Virus record (IMG/VR): IMGVR_UViG_3300025450_000802
Span: 1 to 53,696 of that record
Source: a virus
Strand: one strand, 5' to 3'
Length of the DNA stretch: 53,696 nt
Each line of letters starts with the position of its first letter. The stretch's first letter is position 1. Of the stretch, positions 17,202-25,650 are shown piece after piece. A program made the translations under genes and the position numbers. The notes below the pieces were generated by a model, which was not told the DNA's origin, did not search any database, and was given only the letters and a program-made list of their open reading frames with translations.

Positions 17202-18589
17202 GGTATTTCTCTTTTCCACCAAGCTAATAATTCTGGATCAAGGCTATAAATTGTCTCAATGTTTACTTTATCTTTACGAATAGCGTTTAATTGCGTTTGA
17301 TAGTGTCTACCATTTTTAAATTGTTCATTATGTATATCAGGCCATTGTTCTGCAAACGTTGGTCTGTTCTTCATCTCTTTTAAAGTATTTACTAATGTGT
17401 ACTGTTTACGTGTTGACCTTGGTTCCATGTATTCTAACAATTGATCAATATGTCGATCTAATACGTTACGTGGCCAAGCAAATGGACTAAACACAATATC
17501 AGGATGAAATGCAAACATAATTTTAGTTTCTATCTTAACATCTAATTCTATACTTAAATCAAACAAATCTTTAAGACTAAACATGCCAGGACCCGTTATA
17601 GTTAAATCTAATAGCATTCTGTCTTGTCCACCGGGCAATGTTAATCCTTCTTTAAAGTTATTTAACCATTGCTCCCAAACAATACCCTTGCGTATAAATT
17701 CAACTATTTCTCCTGTGCCATCTATACTAGCACACATTAGCCAATCTTTAAATAGTGGTAAGTACTCATACAAGTTTTTACCAAAGTATTTTGTACGACT
17801 TAGATTACTGTTATAACGCAAGTAACAATTTTTAGCGCTGCCATTCTTAACCATTTCTTCTAATGCCCACCAATGTATTTCATACATCAATGGTTCGCCA
17901 CCTACCCAATAGCATTCTTCAACTATGCCGCGACTAATAGCATCACGAAATTCAGGTTCAACTACTTCAACTTGAAATTTTTGCATTTTAGCTTTAACTT
18001 CAGGAATCATAAATGGTTGCCATTTAGGTGACCACATATTATGTTGTTTCTTTTCAGCTTCCCAACTACTGCTTAATTGCTCACCGCACATTCTGCATTT
18101 AAAGTTACAAAGATTGCTATAACGATAATCAAATGATATAGGTTCCATTGTAGTATACCCTGTATCATCGGTTTTGTCAAAACATTCATCAATTTTATCA
18201 ATAAACAAATTACCAGTAAACCAACGACGGTAGTTACTTACACTAAGTATATCATCGTTACAGACATCACATTGTGGAATACGTTCGCCGCGCATTAATT
18301 TAACACGTATGTCACGCATATATTCACTGTTCCAGTGTTCCTTTAAACTTACTGGATTAAAATCGTCTGCTTCTGTTTTACTTTCAGTTACCTTACCGTA
18401 CTTTTCATCGTTGCTACTATCAATATACTGTTTTTGGAAACTATGTTGTTCTCTGCTAGCGCAGCACAATCTTCGTTCACCTTGAGGGCTAATATATGTA
18501 TGAGTCCAAGGCGCTGTACAAAATACAGGATTAGGATTATTTTCTGCAGGACTACCATGTTCCCAAATTGGTATAATTCGCTTACTCAT
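17198..18589 (-). CDS. N-twitch radical SAM protein
   Basis: 463 residues. N-terminal module: FCTAPWTH (Cys24), LCC (Cys42, Cys43), EHWNSEYMRDIR, CDVC (Cys107, Cys110), with an insertion between the CC and CxxC pairs compared with the shorter paralogs. Radical SAM core: CNFKCRMC (Cys161, 165, 168) with QLSSSWE, and VGGEPLM (GGEP 230-233). The C-terminal third is divergent and lacks the FPE tail. Starts at ATG 18589, overlapping the previous gene by 8 bases (ATGAGTAA), and ends over the start of unknown paralog A, which links the two genes functionally. Confidence 0.92.
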   Translation of the reverse strand: MSKRIIPIWEHGSPAENNPNPVFCTAPWTHTYISPQGERRLCCASREQHSFQKQYIDSSNDEKYGKVTESKTEADDFNPVSLKEHWNSEYMRDIRVKLMRGERIPQCDVCNDDILSVSNYRRWFTGNLFIDKIDECFDKTDDTGYTTMEPISFDYRYSNLCNFKCRMCGEQLSSSWEAEKKQHNMWSPKWQPFMIPEVKAKMQKFQVEVVEPEFRDAISRGIVEECYWVGGEPLMYEIHWWALEEMVKNGSAKNCYLRYNSNLSRTKYFGKNLYEYLPLFKDWLMCASIDGTGEIVEFIRKGIVWEQWLNNFKEGLTLPGGQDRMLLDLTITGPGMFSLKDLFDLSIELDVKIETKIMFAFHPDIVFSPFAWPRNVLDRHIDQLLEYMEPRSTRKQYTLVNTLKEMKNRPTFAEQWPDIHNEQFKNGRHYQTQLNAIRKDKVNIETIYSLDPELLAWWKREIP

Positions 18590-20135
18590 TGATTCCTAAC
18601 TCATCTTTCTTAGTATTCCAACCATGTGCTACTTCATCACTTACATATCCTGACTCAGTTGTAGCAGGATCTCCGCCAAGTTCAGCAATGGTATTAACTT
18701 CGTCACGATAGTTTGATGTAAGAATTTCTTGTTCTGTAGGAACAGGAACATCAATGCTATCTAACCATTCTACATATTCTTGTGGGAAAGTTTTACGAAA
18801 GTCTTTACCACGGCGAACATCATATTGCAAGTAGAAATTTTTAAAATCATTCCATAATTGAGGTTGTTCGCTTGTATTACGATGTGGGGTTTTAATAACG
18901 TCAAGATAATCAACTAAACGTTGTACGTGTGCGATTTCCATGTCAGTAAACAATTGTACGCCATGTTTATCTTTTTCATTACGTGCAACTACATTATTAA
19001 GCCATTTCTCAATCTTTTCTTTATACATAGTTTTAATATGTTCGGGAAGAATAGCTGGACTTTGAAAGCTAGGGAAACGCAATAGATTTAATGTCATTGT
19101 AGGATAACGTGCGCCATATTTGCGTTTAATCTCAATCATTTCATCCATGAACTCTGTAATGCTTGCTAAACACAAACCATTAATAGTCATCATAATATGC
19201 AATGCTTTTAAATTACCTTCATTGATAATACGATGAATGTTTTGTTTCCATTGATCATAAATCATACCGTCACGAATATAATCAGCTTGTATGCCTAATG
19301 CTTCCTGACTAGTGTAAATTTCAAAGTCTGGTACATAGTGACTCATTTCGATAAGTTTATCCATTAATGCTTTTTTAGGCACTAAATTGCTATTCATAGC
19401 ATAGCGCAAACGTTTGGCTTTATCTGGATTTTCTTTAAACCAATTAAATAGTTTCCAAACGCCAGCAGCCATTAATGGTTCTCCACCTGTAATGCGTATT
19501 TCTTCTAAGTTGTCTTGTAGACCTTCTTCCCACCAACGCCAAAAAGCACGTATATAAGGATTTTCATCATCATTGTCATAACCCTTAGCCCATGGTGCGG
19601 TATCAACAAAGTGACCACGACCATCGCTTTGAATATTTCTATAAGGGCCGAACTTCTTAATATCTTTTACCCATGTAGTTGAGAATGCAGGATTACAATA
19701 ACTACAAGCAAAGTTACAAGTACGGTCAAAGCTAATCTCTAATGTTCTTAACATTACGTTAGCTTCCCAAGGCATCTTAGCTGCTGCTATAAGATCAGAA
19801 TCACGAAAGATTTCAGTTTTATAAACACGATCACTGATATTTTCACGACCAATATCTTCTACTTTCCAACAGTATTCACATTCATTAGGACGATCACCTT
19901 CTTGCATATACTTGCGCATAAGCTTTTTGTGTTGAGTATTGTGAATAGCACTTGGATTTGCTTCTAATTCACTTGCATCAATATAATGTCCAGGTGGATG
20001 GTGACAACTAGCAGTTTGTCCATGTCCTAACCAAATCGTAGCATTGTACCATTTAGCTCCACAAAAAGTTTCACTAATGGGATCAATAACTCTTATCTTG
20101 TAATCTTTAAATCCTTCGCCGGGTTTTCTAGCCAT
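18582..20135 (-). CDS. N-twitch radical SAM protein, variant KW/CHHPP subgroup
   Basis: 517 residues from ATG 20135; a longer reading to 20159 uses TTG. The N-terminal module differs from the others: FCGAKW (Cys25) and ASCHHPPGH (Cys44) in place of the CC pair, then CEYCW (Cys86, Cys89). Radical SAM core: CNFACSYC (Cys140, 144, 147) with FSTTW, and TGGEPLM (GGEP 217-220). All key positions coincide with those of the next gene upstream, marking a tandem pair. The C-terminal tail after about 440, including FRKTFPQEY, is longer than in the paralogs. Seven bases separate it from the preceding stop; the SD (GTGAG) overlaps that stop. Confidence 0.92.
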   Translation of the reverse strand: MARKPGEGFKDYKIRVIDPISETFCGAKWYNATIWLGHGQTASCHHPPGHYIDASELEANPSAIHNTQHKKLMRKYMQEGDRPNECEYCWKVEDIGRENISDRVYKTEIFRDSDLIAAAKMPWEANVMLRTLEISFDRTCNFACSYCNPAFSTTWVKDIKKFGPYRNIQSDGRGHFVDTAPWAKGYDNDDENPYIRAFWRWWEEGLQDNLEEIRITGGEPLMAAGVWKLFNWFKENPDKAKRLRYAMNSNLVPKKALMDKLIEMSHYVPDFEIYTSQEALGIQADYIRDGMIYDQWKQNIHRIINEGNLKALHIMMTINGLCLASITEFMDEMIEIKRKYGARYPTMTLNLLRFPSFQSPAILPEHIKTMYKEKIEKWLNNVVARNEKDKHGVQLFTDMEIAHVQRLVDYLDVIKTPHRNTSEQPQLWNDFKNFYLQYDVRRGKDFRKTFPQEYVEWLDSIDVPVPTEQEILTSNYRDEVNTIAELGGDPATTESGYVSDEVAHGWNTKKDELGINE

Positions 20136-20142
20136 ATATTTC

Positions 20143-21783
20143 TCACTGTTTAATTGCAATGTTCATACATTCTTTGTAATACTGTTGCATTTCGGGGAAT
20201 GTATCATTAAATTTAGTACCACGTCTACGATCATACTCTTTAATAAACAAATAAAAATTCATTTTATTAGTAAGTTGCTGATCTACTGGTAATTCTTGTT
20301 TCATTATAGCAAGATCACGTTTTAATTTAAGAATTTCATAAGGCTTAAATCCCTCAAAAGTCTCAAGATAATCGTCACCTTGTACGTTTTCCTCCATATA
20401 CTTTAACACACGTTCTACGTATTTAATACCCCACTCACCTGCATTTTGTACACTAAACCAAGGTGGGTAACGTAATAATGGGATATCAAACCAAATACGT
20501 TGAAAGGGTTTATCATTTGCTTGTGCGCGTCCACCAAATTCTTTACGTAGTTCAAGAATCATTTCCATAAACTTCTTTAAACTAGGTATGCTCATAATAT
20601 TAAATGTATTAATAAAACTCACACTAGTTAATTTAGTTTCACGTAAGAATGTGCGAACATTTTGTAATAAACGATCAAAATCTAATCCAGTACGCATGTA
20701 TTCAGCTTGCTCACCAAATCCATCTAAACTTACAAACAACATAAAGTGCTTGTAAGCCTTGTCATTATAATTATATATGTAAGTAAAACTATTATCGTCA
20801 GTTTCTAAACATTGCCCAACTTTAGGAAATGTTTGTTTAATTTCACTACGTTCAATGCTAGGCAATGAACTGTTGTGATATTTTTTCATGTCACTGCCAA
20901 TAATATAGTTTTGCCATGTTTGCCAAGGCGTGCCGTCTTTTGGATCAGGTACATAACATTCTGTTGAATACTGTACATTGTCTAAACGTTTGACCTTTTC
21001 AATAAACTTATCAAATAGTTTTTGATCGGGTGGGCACATATTACTAGTAATGCTAAGTTCTAATTCTTTATGTGGGTGTTCATAGACATAATCTAATACT
21101 TTAAAAGTATTAACGTCCATTAATGGTTCACCACCTGTCATACGGAAAACGCGCAAGTCATAATAAACATTAGGCCACCATTGCCAAAATGCCTGTAGAT
21201 AAGGATTATCTTTTGTAGAAACTTTTAATGGCATCATGCCGCGCTTTTCTAATGATTCAATATGATTGTGCTCCATATTAGAAAGTTTATATGGACCATG
21301 TTTTTCAATCTCATCTTGCCAAGTAGTACTTAAATGCGGACTACAATACATACATTTAAAATTACAGGCTTGATTAAAATTTACTTCTACATATCTCGGT
21401 GTAACGTCATAATCAAAACTATTGTTAGTAACTTCATCAAATGTAGGAGCAGCCCACCATTCGCTACTACGATAATGACGATCACTTAAATGATTGCCCT
21501 CAGCATCTTCAATTTTCCAACAATAACTACATCCTTCAGGACGTGTGCCTTCTAGCATCTGTTTGCGTTCATACATTTTAAATTTTGTATTATGTAATGC
21601 TGATGGATTATCTGTTAATTCTTCTAATGGAATTTTATGAGTGGGCGGATGATAACAGCTTTGTGTTAATCCACTTGGTAAATGTAAACTTACTTGTGTC
21701 CATTTAGCCAAACACATAGAGGGGCTGACCTTATTTAAACGGTCGCGCATATCTCTTGCTGATTGATCGTATTCTCCGCTCAT
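20143..21783 (-). CDS. N-twitch radical SAM protein, variant KW/CYHPP subgroup
   Basis: 546 residues. N-terminal module: MCLAKW (Cys24), QSCYHPPTH (Cys43), CSYCW (Cys85, Cys88). Radical SAM core: CNFKCMYC (Cys140, 144, 147) with LSTTW, and TGGEPLM (GGEP 217-220). An extra segment of roughly 80 residues between about 250 and 335 lies inside the radical SAM barrel compared with its partner at 18582-20135. Ends NDTFPEM-type tail. ATG 21783 overlaps the TAA of the preceding gene (TAATG). Same chemistry class as its partner; substrate unknown. Confidence 0.92.
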   Translation of the reverse strand: MSGEYDQSARDMRDRLNKVSPSMCLAKWTQVSLHLPSGLTQSCYHPPTHKIPLEELTDNPSALHNTKFKMYERKQMLEGTRPEGCSYCWKIEDAEGNHLSDRHYRSSEWWAAPTFDEVTNNSFDYDVTPRYVEVNFNQACNFKCMYCSPHLSTTWQDEIEKHGPYKLSNMEHNHIESLEKRGMMPLKVSTKDNPYLQAFWQWWPNVYYDLRVFRMTGGEPLMDVNTFKVLDYVYEHPHKELELSITSNMCPPDQKLFDKFIEKVKRLDNVQYSTECYVPDPKDGTPWQTWQNYIIGSDMKKYHNSSLPSIERSEIKQTFPKVGQCLETDDNSFTYIYNYNDKAYKHFMLFVSLDGFGEQAEYMRTGLDFDRLLQNVRTFLRETKLTSVSFINTFNIMSIPSLKKFMEMILELRKEFGGRAQANDKPFQRIWFDIPLLRYPPWFSVQNAGEWGIKYVERVLKYMEENVQGDDYLETFEGFKPYEILKLKRDLAIMKQELPVDQQLTNKMNFYLFIKEYDRRRGTKFNDTFPEMQQYYKECMNIAIKQ

Positions 21784-22736
21784 TACCAGCCTTCAATCCT
21801 GCGAATAACATCCATTTCAGTTACTAACGGACCTAAGTTATGTTTATCTGCATTGTAATGACGTTTAAAAAACTTACTTTGTTCTGGGCTAAGTGTACAG
21901 ATCGGCAATCCCAATTTGTCTTTAAGTATTTCACCGATATCATCTATTTTGTGTGCTGGGTCCATGTCACCATATTCTTTCCACAATTGTATATAGTTAT
22001 CAAACCATTGAACATTGTGTGCGTTCCAGTCTGTGAGCATTGTTAGATATGTGCCTAATCTAGCACCATATATTGCCCACATGCCATTTTCAACATCTGC
22101 ACCTACATTATGCCAAATTGTAAGGTTGTTTAGATTGCGACTGGCAACTGATTCTTTGAATTCGTCTACTGTTGGTACTGCACCGCGAACTAAACACATT
22201 TTGACACCTTCACGAAAACCTGCACGCCATGCTTGAAATGATGTATAATTAGGGTATGTTGTGCTATAACAATCATGCATAGCCCAATACAAATTATCTT
22301 TGCTATCTAAACAAAAGTCAGCAATACGTGAAACATCGCCTTCAGTTTGATTTTCGTGTGTTTTCATATTAGCAACATAAGTCTTTGTCCAACTACTCAT
22401 TCCGCCGTTTCCATAACGTAGTCCGTTAATAGCGTTAACTGCCTTCCAACGAAACTGTGCTTGTTTAAATGAAGGATCTTTATCTGTAAAATCTAATTGT
22501 ATATTAAAGAATTCTTCATTAGGCATATTATCGCCATCGATAAGAATAAAACGTTCTGTATCACTTGCTTCACCTGCGGCTTTGTGTGCGGCATCACTGC
22601 CCTTGACACCATCAACACGTTTTGCCCAAGGCACTATGTTTTTGATCTTAAGCCAAAATTCTTCTTTTTGTGGTTCGTCATAACTTAGATATATGCAATC
22701 CAAATCGGCTACGTCAATAATATTATCAGTACTCAT
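21783..22736 (-). CDS. Glycosyltransferase-like (GT-A fold) protein
   Basis: 317 residues. The N-terminal DLDCIYLSYDEPQ, then VDGVKGSDAAHKAA and RFILIDGDNMPNEEFF (about 83-98), read like the nucleotide-sugar half of a GT-A glycosyltransferase: a short beta strand, a helix, and a DGDN metal-binding motif in place of DxD. The rest is Trp- and Tyr-rich and unassigned. Sequence relatives of this type are, to my recollection, present in T4-like marine phages without a proven role. It starts inside the end of the 115-residue gene. Donor and acceptor unknown; a glycan-modifying role fits the cluster. Confidence 0.75.
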   Translation of the reverse strand: MSTDNIIDVADLDCIYLSYDEPQKEEFWLKIKNIVPWAKRVDGVKGSDAAHKAAGEASDTERFILIDGDNMPNEEFFNIQLDFTDKDPSFKQAQFRWKAVNAINGLRYGNGGMSSWTKTYVANMKTHENQTEGDVSRIADFCLDSKDNLYWAMHDCYSTTYPNYTSFQAWRAGFREGVKMCLVRGAVPTVDEFKESVASRNLNNLTIWHNVGADVENGMWAIYGARLGTYLTMLTDWNAHNVQWFDNYIQLWKEYGDMDPAHKIDDIGEILKDKLGLPICTLSPEQSKFFKRHYNADKHNLGPLVTEMDVIRRIEGW

Positions 22737-23073
22737 TTGTAATTAAGTTCCATTTTTGAGTTTCTACGTCTACGTTTGGTTCTACAATAATGCTCATATC
22801 TTCAACGTGACAATCTATTCCCTCTGAGTCGTGCGGTTGTAGTTTAGAAATAACTAAATGCGATGCTACAGTTGATAATTTACCGTTGACTACCCTAACG
22901 TCAGGTCTACCAATAGCAAAAGTCTGTGCATCAATTACAATATAGTTACCTTCTAACTTCTCACAAGTATAACATATTACTTTGCCTTTGTCATCATAAT
23001 ATAGTCTAAATTCGGGAGGAATAATTTTTGGAGCTTCGTATAGTATAACAGTGTCATTATTTTCTTGTTCCAT
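22726..23073 (-). CDS. Uncharacterised 115-residue protein
   Basis: Not recognised. The product is acidic and beta-rich in appearance, with FRLYYDDKGKVICYTCEKLEG near 22-42, a region reading like a small beta-sheet domain with a CxxC of unclear role. No membrane segment. ATG 23073 comes right after the TAA of the preceding gene (TAATATG), and its end overlaps the glycosyltransferase-like gene by 11 bases, so it is co-translated with its neighbours. It could be a tail-associated or accessory protein. Confidence 0.72.
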   Translation of the reverse strand: MEQENNDTVILYEAPKIIPPEFRLYYDDKGKVICYTCEKLEGNYIVIDAQTFAIGRPDVRVVNGKLSTVASHLVISKLQPHDSEGIDCHVEDMSIIVEPNVDVETQKWNLITNEY

Positions 23074-23074
23074 A

Positions 23075-23872
23075 TTATACTCCTAATTTGTCAGCAAATG
23101 ATTTTATATGATAATGAAAGGGATATTGTTGTGGATAAGTATTTACTCGCAATGTATGTGGTAAAATCTCATAAGCTAAAATATCTGTCCAGTTTTCAGT
23201 TGGTAATCCATTTACCCATTGTTTCATATGTATCATGCTCATTTCTTTAAATTGAGGTAATGTTGTGTTTTCTACACCTAATACATGGCACGCAATAGCA
23301 TATGCCCAATCAGTCGTGACCTCTTCGTCTGGGTTACATTTTAAGCTAGCTTTCCATTCTTTCCAATTTTCAAATACATTTTTAACTATCTCAAAAAATT
23401 GTTTTGCCATATCAGATTTTTTAAAGTATGTAATAGCATTATAACAATCTGGTAATTTATTATCATCAATAAATTTACGATATGTTCTGGCATCTGAAAT
23501 GTTTTGTTTAAAATCTCTAATAGTAGTTGACACTACTATATCTCTTTCATATAATATATCCCACCAATACTCAATAGACTTAGGCAAATACATATCTGCT
23601 TCTAATTTAATAGTATATTCATATGGACTTGCTTCATAAACTTGCCAATCATTAATAAGTTTCCAATCACTATCTGGAGCAAGATCACCGTGAGGCAATT
23701 CAATCTCATAATCAAACACAGACCAATCACATCTGTTGTTTGTTATGATAGCTACGCTAGCATCAGGCATGACTTGTTTGATACTCATTGCTAATTTTTC
23801 TGCACAGTCTGTATAGCTTGTACTCTTTGTATTCTGTGCTAGTATTACAAAACCTTTATCCATTAGTTTCAT
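23075..23872 (-). CDS. Glycosyltransferase-like protein (paralog of next gene)
   Basis: 265 residues. GFVILAQNT at the start, VAIITNN, then SPYEYTIKLEADMYL (about 83-97), where EAD takes the place of the metal-binding DxD. YNAITYFKKSDMAKQFFE follows. The same layout (start strand, IVTD/ITNN, SPYD-T-LLDVD, aromatic FRK..A..IFE) occurs in 23856-24671, so the two are diverged tandem paralogs of a GT-A-like family seen in marine T4-like phages. ATG 23872 has GGAGAT upstream, inside the previous gene. Likely sugar transfer onto a phage or host glycan; not proven. Confidence 0.76.
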   Translation of the reverse strand: MKLMDKGFVILAQNTKSTSYTDCAEKLAMSIKQVMPDASVAIITNNRCDWSVFDYEIELPHGDLAPDSDWKLINDWQVYEASPYEYTIKLEADMYLPKSIEYWWDILYERDIVVSTTIRDFKQNISDARTYRKFIDDNKLPDCYNAITYFKKSDMAKQFFEIVKNVFENWKEWKASLKCNPDEEVTTDWAYAIACHVLGVENTTLPQFKEMSMIHMKQWVNGLPTENWTDILAYEILPHTLRVNTYPQQYPFHYHIKSFADKLGV

Positions 23873-24671
23873 TTATGATCTCCACAAAATTAGCTTTATT
23901 CATTACGTGAAAGTCCATATCTTTTATCGTAATATATTCTTTACGAACTTTAGCACGTTGCCAGTTGTCAAACATTACAGTATACTCAGTATTAAATTTT
24001 TCACTAGAATCCGAGTATACTCTTGTATTTTTACCAACGTGTACTAAATTCCATGGAATAATATCACCCGGTAATATTGTATGTCCATTAACAATACGCA
24101 ATGCCAATGTTAATGCATAATCGTTGCGATACACACCACCCACAAAGTTATGTATATTACCATAATGTTCATAATTCTTTTGAACCATTTCTAAACATTC
24201 AAAAATCTGTTTTGCACGTTTAGTTTTTCTAAAAGCAATTACTGTTGCCCAAAGTGTATTATAGCTATAAACACTAAGCATTTCTTGGGCAGCATTAGGA
24301 TGCATCAAAAAGTTAGTAGTATCATGACAACAAAAATCTTCTGTAACATCAAATGCTTTTAATGTTTTATTACTGTTTACCATGTAGTCAACGTCTAATA
24401 GTAGTGTTTCGTCATAAGGACTTAATTCATATGCTTGATATCTACCCTTATTAATCCAAACACCAAAATCTCTAATATTGTTTTTATCAGGTGTAACTTG
24501 TATTACTTTATCAAATTTATAATCAGGGTCTTTAGGTACAGAATCTTTATCAGTTACAATTGTAACCGGTAAATCCAAAAAGTGATTAATACGTCTAGCA
24601 GTATAAACTGCCATGTCGTAATAATTATAAGCAGGCGAATTGAAGGCAAATAGTATTGCGCCTCGGCTCAT
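23856..24671 (-). CDS. Glycosyltransferase-like protein
   Basis: 271 residues. GAILFAFNSPAYNYYDMAV, VTIVTDKDSV, and SPYDETLLLDVDYMV near 83-97 with DVD as probable metal/nucleotide-sugar DxD, followed by NTLWATVIAFRKTKRAKQIFE. This is the layout of GT8- or GT32-like GT-A enzymes. ATG 24671 overlaps the previous stop as ATGA. It is the better conserved of the tandem pair. The donor sugar cannot be inferred. Confidence 0.78.
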   Translation of the reverse strand: MSRGAILFAFNSPAYNYYDMAVYTARRINHFLDLPVTIVTDKDSVPKDPDYKFDKVIQVTPDKNNIRDFGVWINKGRYQAYELSPYDETLLLDVDYMVNSNKTLKAFDVTEDFCCHDTTNFLMHPNAAQEMLSVYSYNTLWATVIAFRKTKRAKQIFECLEMVQKNYEHYGNIHNFVGGVYRNDYALTLALRIVNGHTILPGDIIPWNLVHVGKNTRVYSDSSEKFNTEYTVMFDNWQRAKVRKEYITIKDMDFHVMNKANFVEIINETNG

Positions 24672-24973
24672 CTTTTAGCCTCTAATTCTTTCCATTCTGT
24701 AAGCCATTGTGACATAACATCAGTATAAACATCTTTTAATCTAGTTAAAAGTTCAACACGATCTACTTCTACTGGGTTATCAAAGGTGTCGATTAGTATT
24801 ACTTTATCTGTTGTAAATAAAGTTAAAAGATTAATAGTATTACTGTCTGCTCTCCAAAGTCCTCCTTGTTCGGCAACAAGAAGTTTATTATTATATTTTT
24901 CTTTGAGATATGATTTGGCTGAGTTATGATTAAATCTAGCCTTGGCTTCGGTAATTAAAGTTTTAGTATCCAT
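24668..24973 (-). CDS. Conserved phage protein, 101 residues
   Basis: 101 residues with a strong AGGAG SD before ATG 24973. It begins KTLITEAKARFNHNSAKSYLKEKY, a helical segment, then LLVAEQGGLWRADSNTINLL and a C-terminal helix with WLTEWKELEAKR. I recall near-identical starts in T4-like cyanophage and pelagiphage proteins lying next to tail-fibre genes, possibly a fibre assembly factor, but have no way to confirm this. GCTAAATA, a weak late-octamer variant, precedes it at 24989-24996. Confidence 0.8.
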   Translation of the reverse strand: MDTKTLITEAKARFNHNSAKSYLKEKYNNKLLVAEQGGLWRADSNTINLLTLFTTDKVILIDTFDNPVEVDRVELLTRLKDVYTDVMSQWLTEWKELEAKR

Positions 24974-24988
24974 GTGTACTCCTACTTC

Positions 24989-24996
24989 TATTTAGC
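24989..24996 (-). promoter_or_regulatory. Weak late-promoter-like GCTAAATA
   Basis: GCTAAATA on the minus strand, 15 bases before ATG 24973, in the short gap after the HNH gene. It differs from TATAAATA at two positions and would let the operon downstream of the endonuclease be expressed independently of it. Confidence 0.3.
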
Positions 24997-25004
24997 CAGG
25001 ACAT

Positions 25005-25592
25005 TCATGTTGTCTTTTTTTTGCATTTATCCCCGTGATATTTGGCAAACGGACCAGCACTCACTGTTTTATCGCAGTGCGGACAAGTTTTTATAACTTG
25101 TGAAGAATGTTTGCCGGCACTTAGCATTTTTTGATTAACTGATGCGCCTAGGAATGGACTAGTTCCGTTCTTTGCTCGGTCTAATGCTAGACTTGTCCCG
25201 TCTGCTCTTTTTAAGAAATGATGTGTTCCGGATATTACCTTGTCAGTTGCTTGACTTGTTCCGTCAGGTCGGCGCTGCCATGGATGTGAGCCGTTCTTTA
25301 CTCTATCAAGTTGCACTGCTTTAGATAATTTTGAAATTTCTTCCGGGCTTTTATTCATGCGCTGTATAGCCATAAGGTAACAGGCATAATAATCTCCTTG
25401 AGCATAATGAATATCATAATGCTCTTGAATAGTAACTGCTTTTAGATTAGATGGATGATTATTAGAATGATCTCCGTCTATATGATGAATGTCATAAGAC
25501 CGACCGTCGCTGTCTTTTGGAATATGACCAAAGTAATCTTCATATATCTTTCGGAATACGTGACCGGGTGTGCGTGATGAATAAATATTCAT
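25005..25592 (-). CDS. HNH homing endonuclease (NUMOD-like repeats, C-terminal zinc-finger-like)
   Basis: 195 residues from ATG 25592. The HNH core is YDIHHIDGDHSNNHPSNL (His36, His37, Asn45/Asn49) with His58 downstream. Three copies of an NGT/S-H/S-P/H-F type motif (KNGSHPW, SGTHHFL, KNGTSPF) follow, spaced by RPDGTS/RADGTS, like the NUMOD3-type DNA-binding repeats of phage homing endonucleases. The C-terminus CPHCDK...H...KC could bind zinc. It cuts DNA to spread its own gene to related phages. Start choice: ATG 25592 has AAGGAG; the ATG at 25613 lies upstream of that SD and is itself part of a hairpin. It stands alone between the fibre genes and the 24973 operon and is probably selfish. 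Confidence 0.9.
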   Translation of the reverse strand: MNIYSSRTPGHVFRKIYEDYFGHIPKDSDGRSYDIHHIDGDHSNNHPSNLKAVTIQEHYDIHYAQGDYYACYLMAIQRMNKSPEEISKLSKAVQLDRVKNGSHPWQRRPDGTSQATDKVISGTHHFLKRADGTSLALDRAKNGTSPFLGASVNQKMLSAGKHSSQVIKTCPHCDKTVSAGPFAKYHGDKCKKKTT

Positions 25593-25596
25593 GCTG

Positions 25597-25613
25597 ATGC
25601 TCCTTCTTAGCAT
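25597..25613 (-). promoter_or_regulatory. Hairpin with SD in the loop before the HNH gene
   Basis: On the RNA strand ATGCT and AGCAT pair around the loop AAGAAGG. The loop plus the first stem base give AAGGAG, the SD of ATG 25592. A short hairpin presenting or hiding the SD could tune endonuclease translation, as described for T4 I-TevI leaders. Confidence 0.45.
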
Positions 25614-25617
25614 TAGA

Positions 25618-25647
25618 GTGAGTGGGGATTGCAGTCCCGCGACTCAC
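25618..25647 (-). promoter_or_regulatory. Strong leader hairpin upstream of the HNH gene
   Basis: Inverted repeat with outer arms GTGAGT and ACTCAC, inner arms GGGA and TCCC and a six-base loop, with small internal bulges. It lies between an AATAAATA site (25651-25658) and the HNH start, so it would be at the 5' end of the late transcript. No T-run follows on either strand, so it is not a simple terminator. It may stabilise or regulate the endonuclease mRNA. Confidence 0.55.
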
Positions 25648-25650
25648 ACT

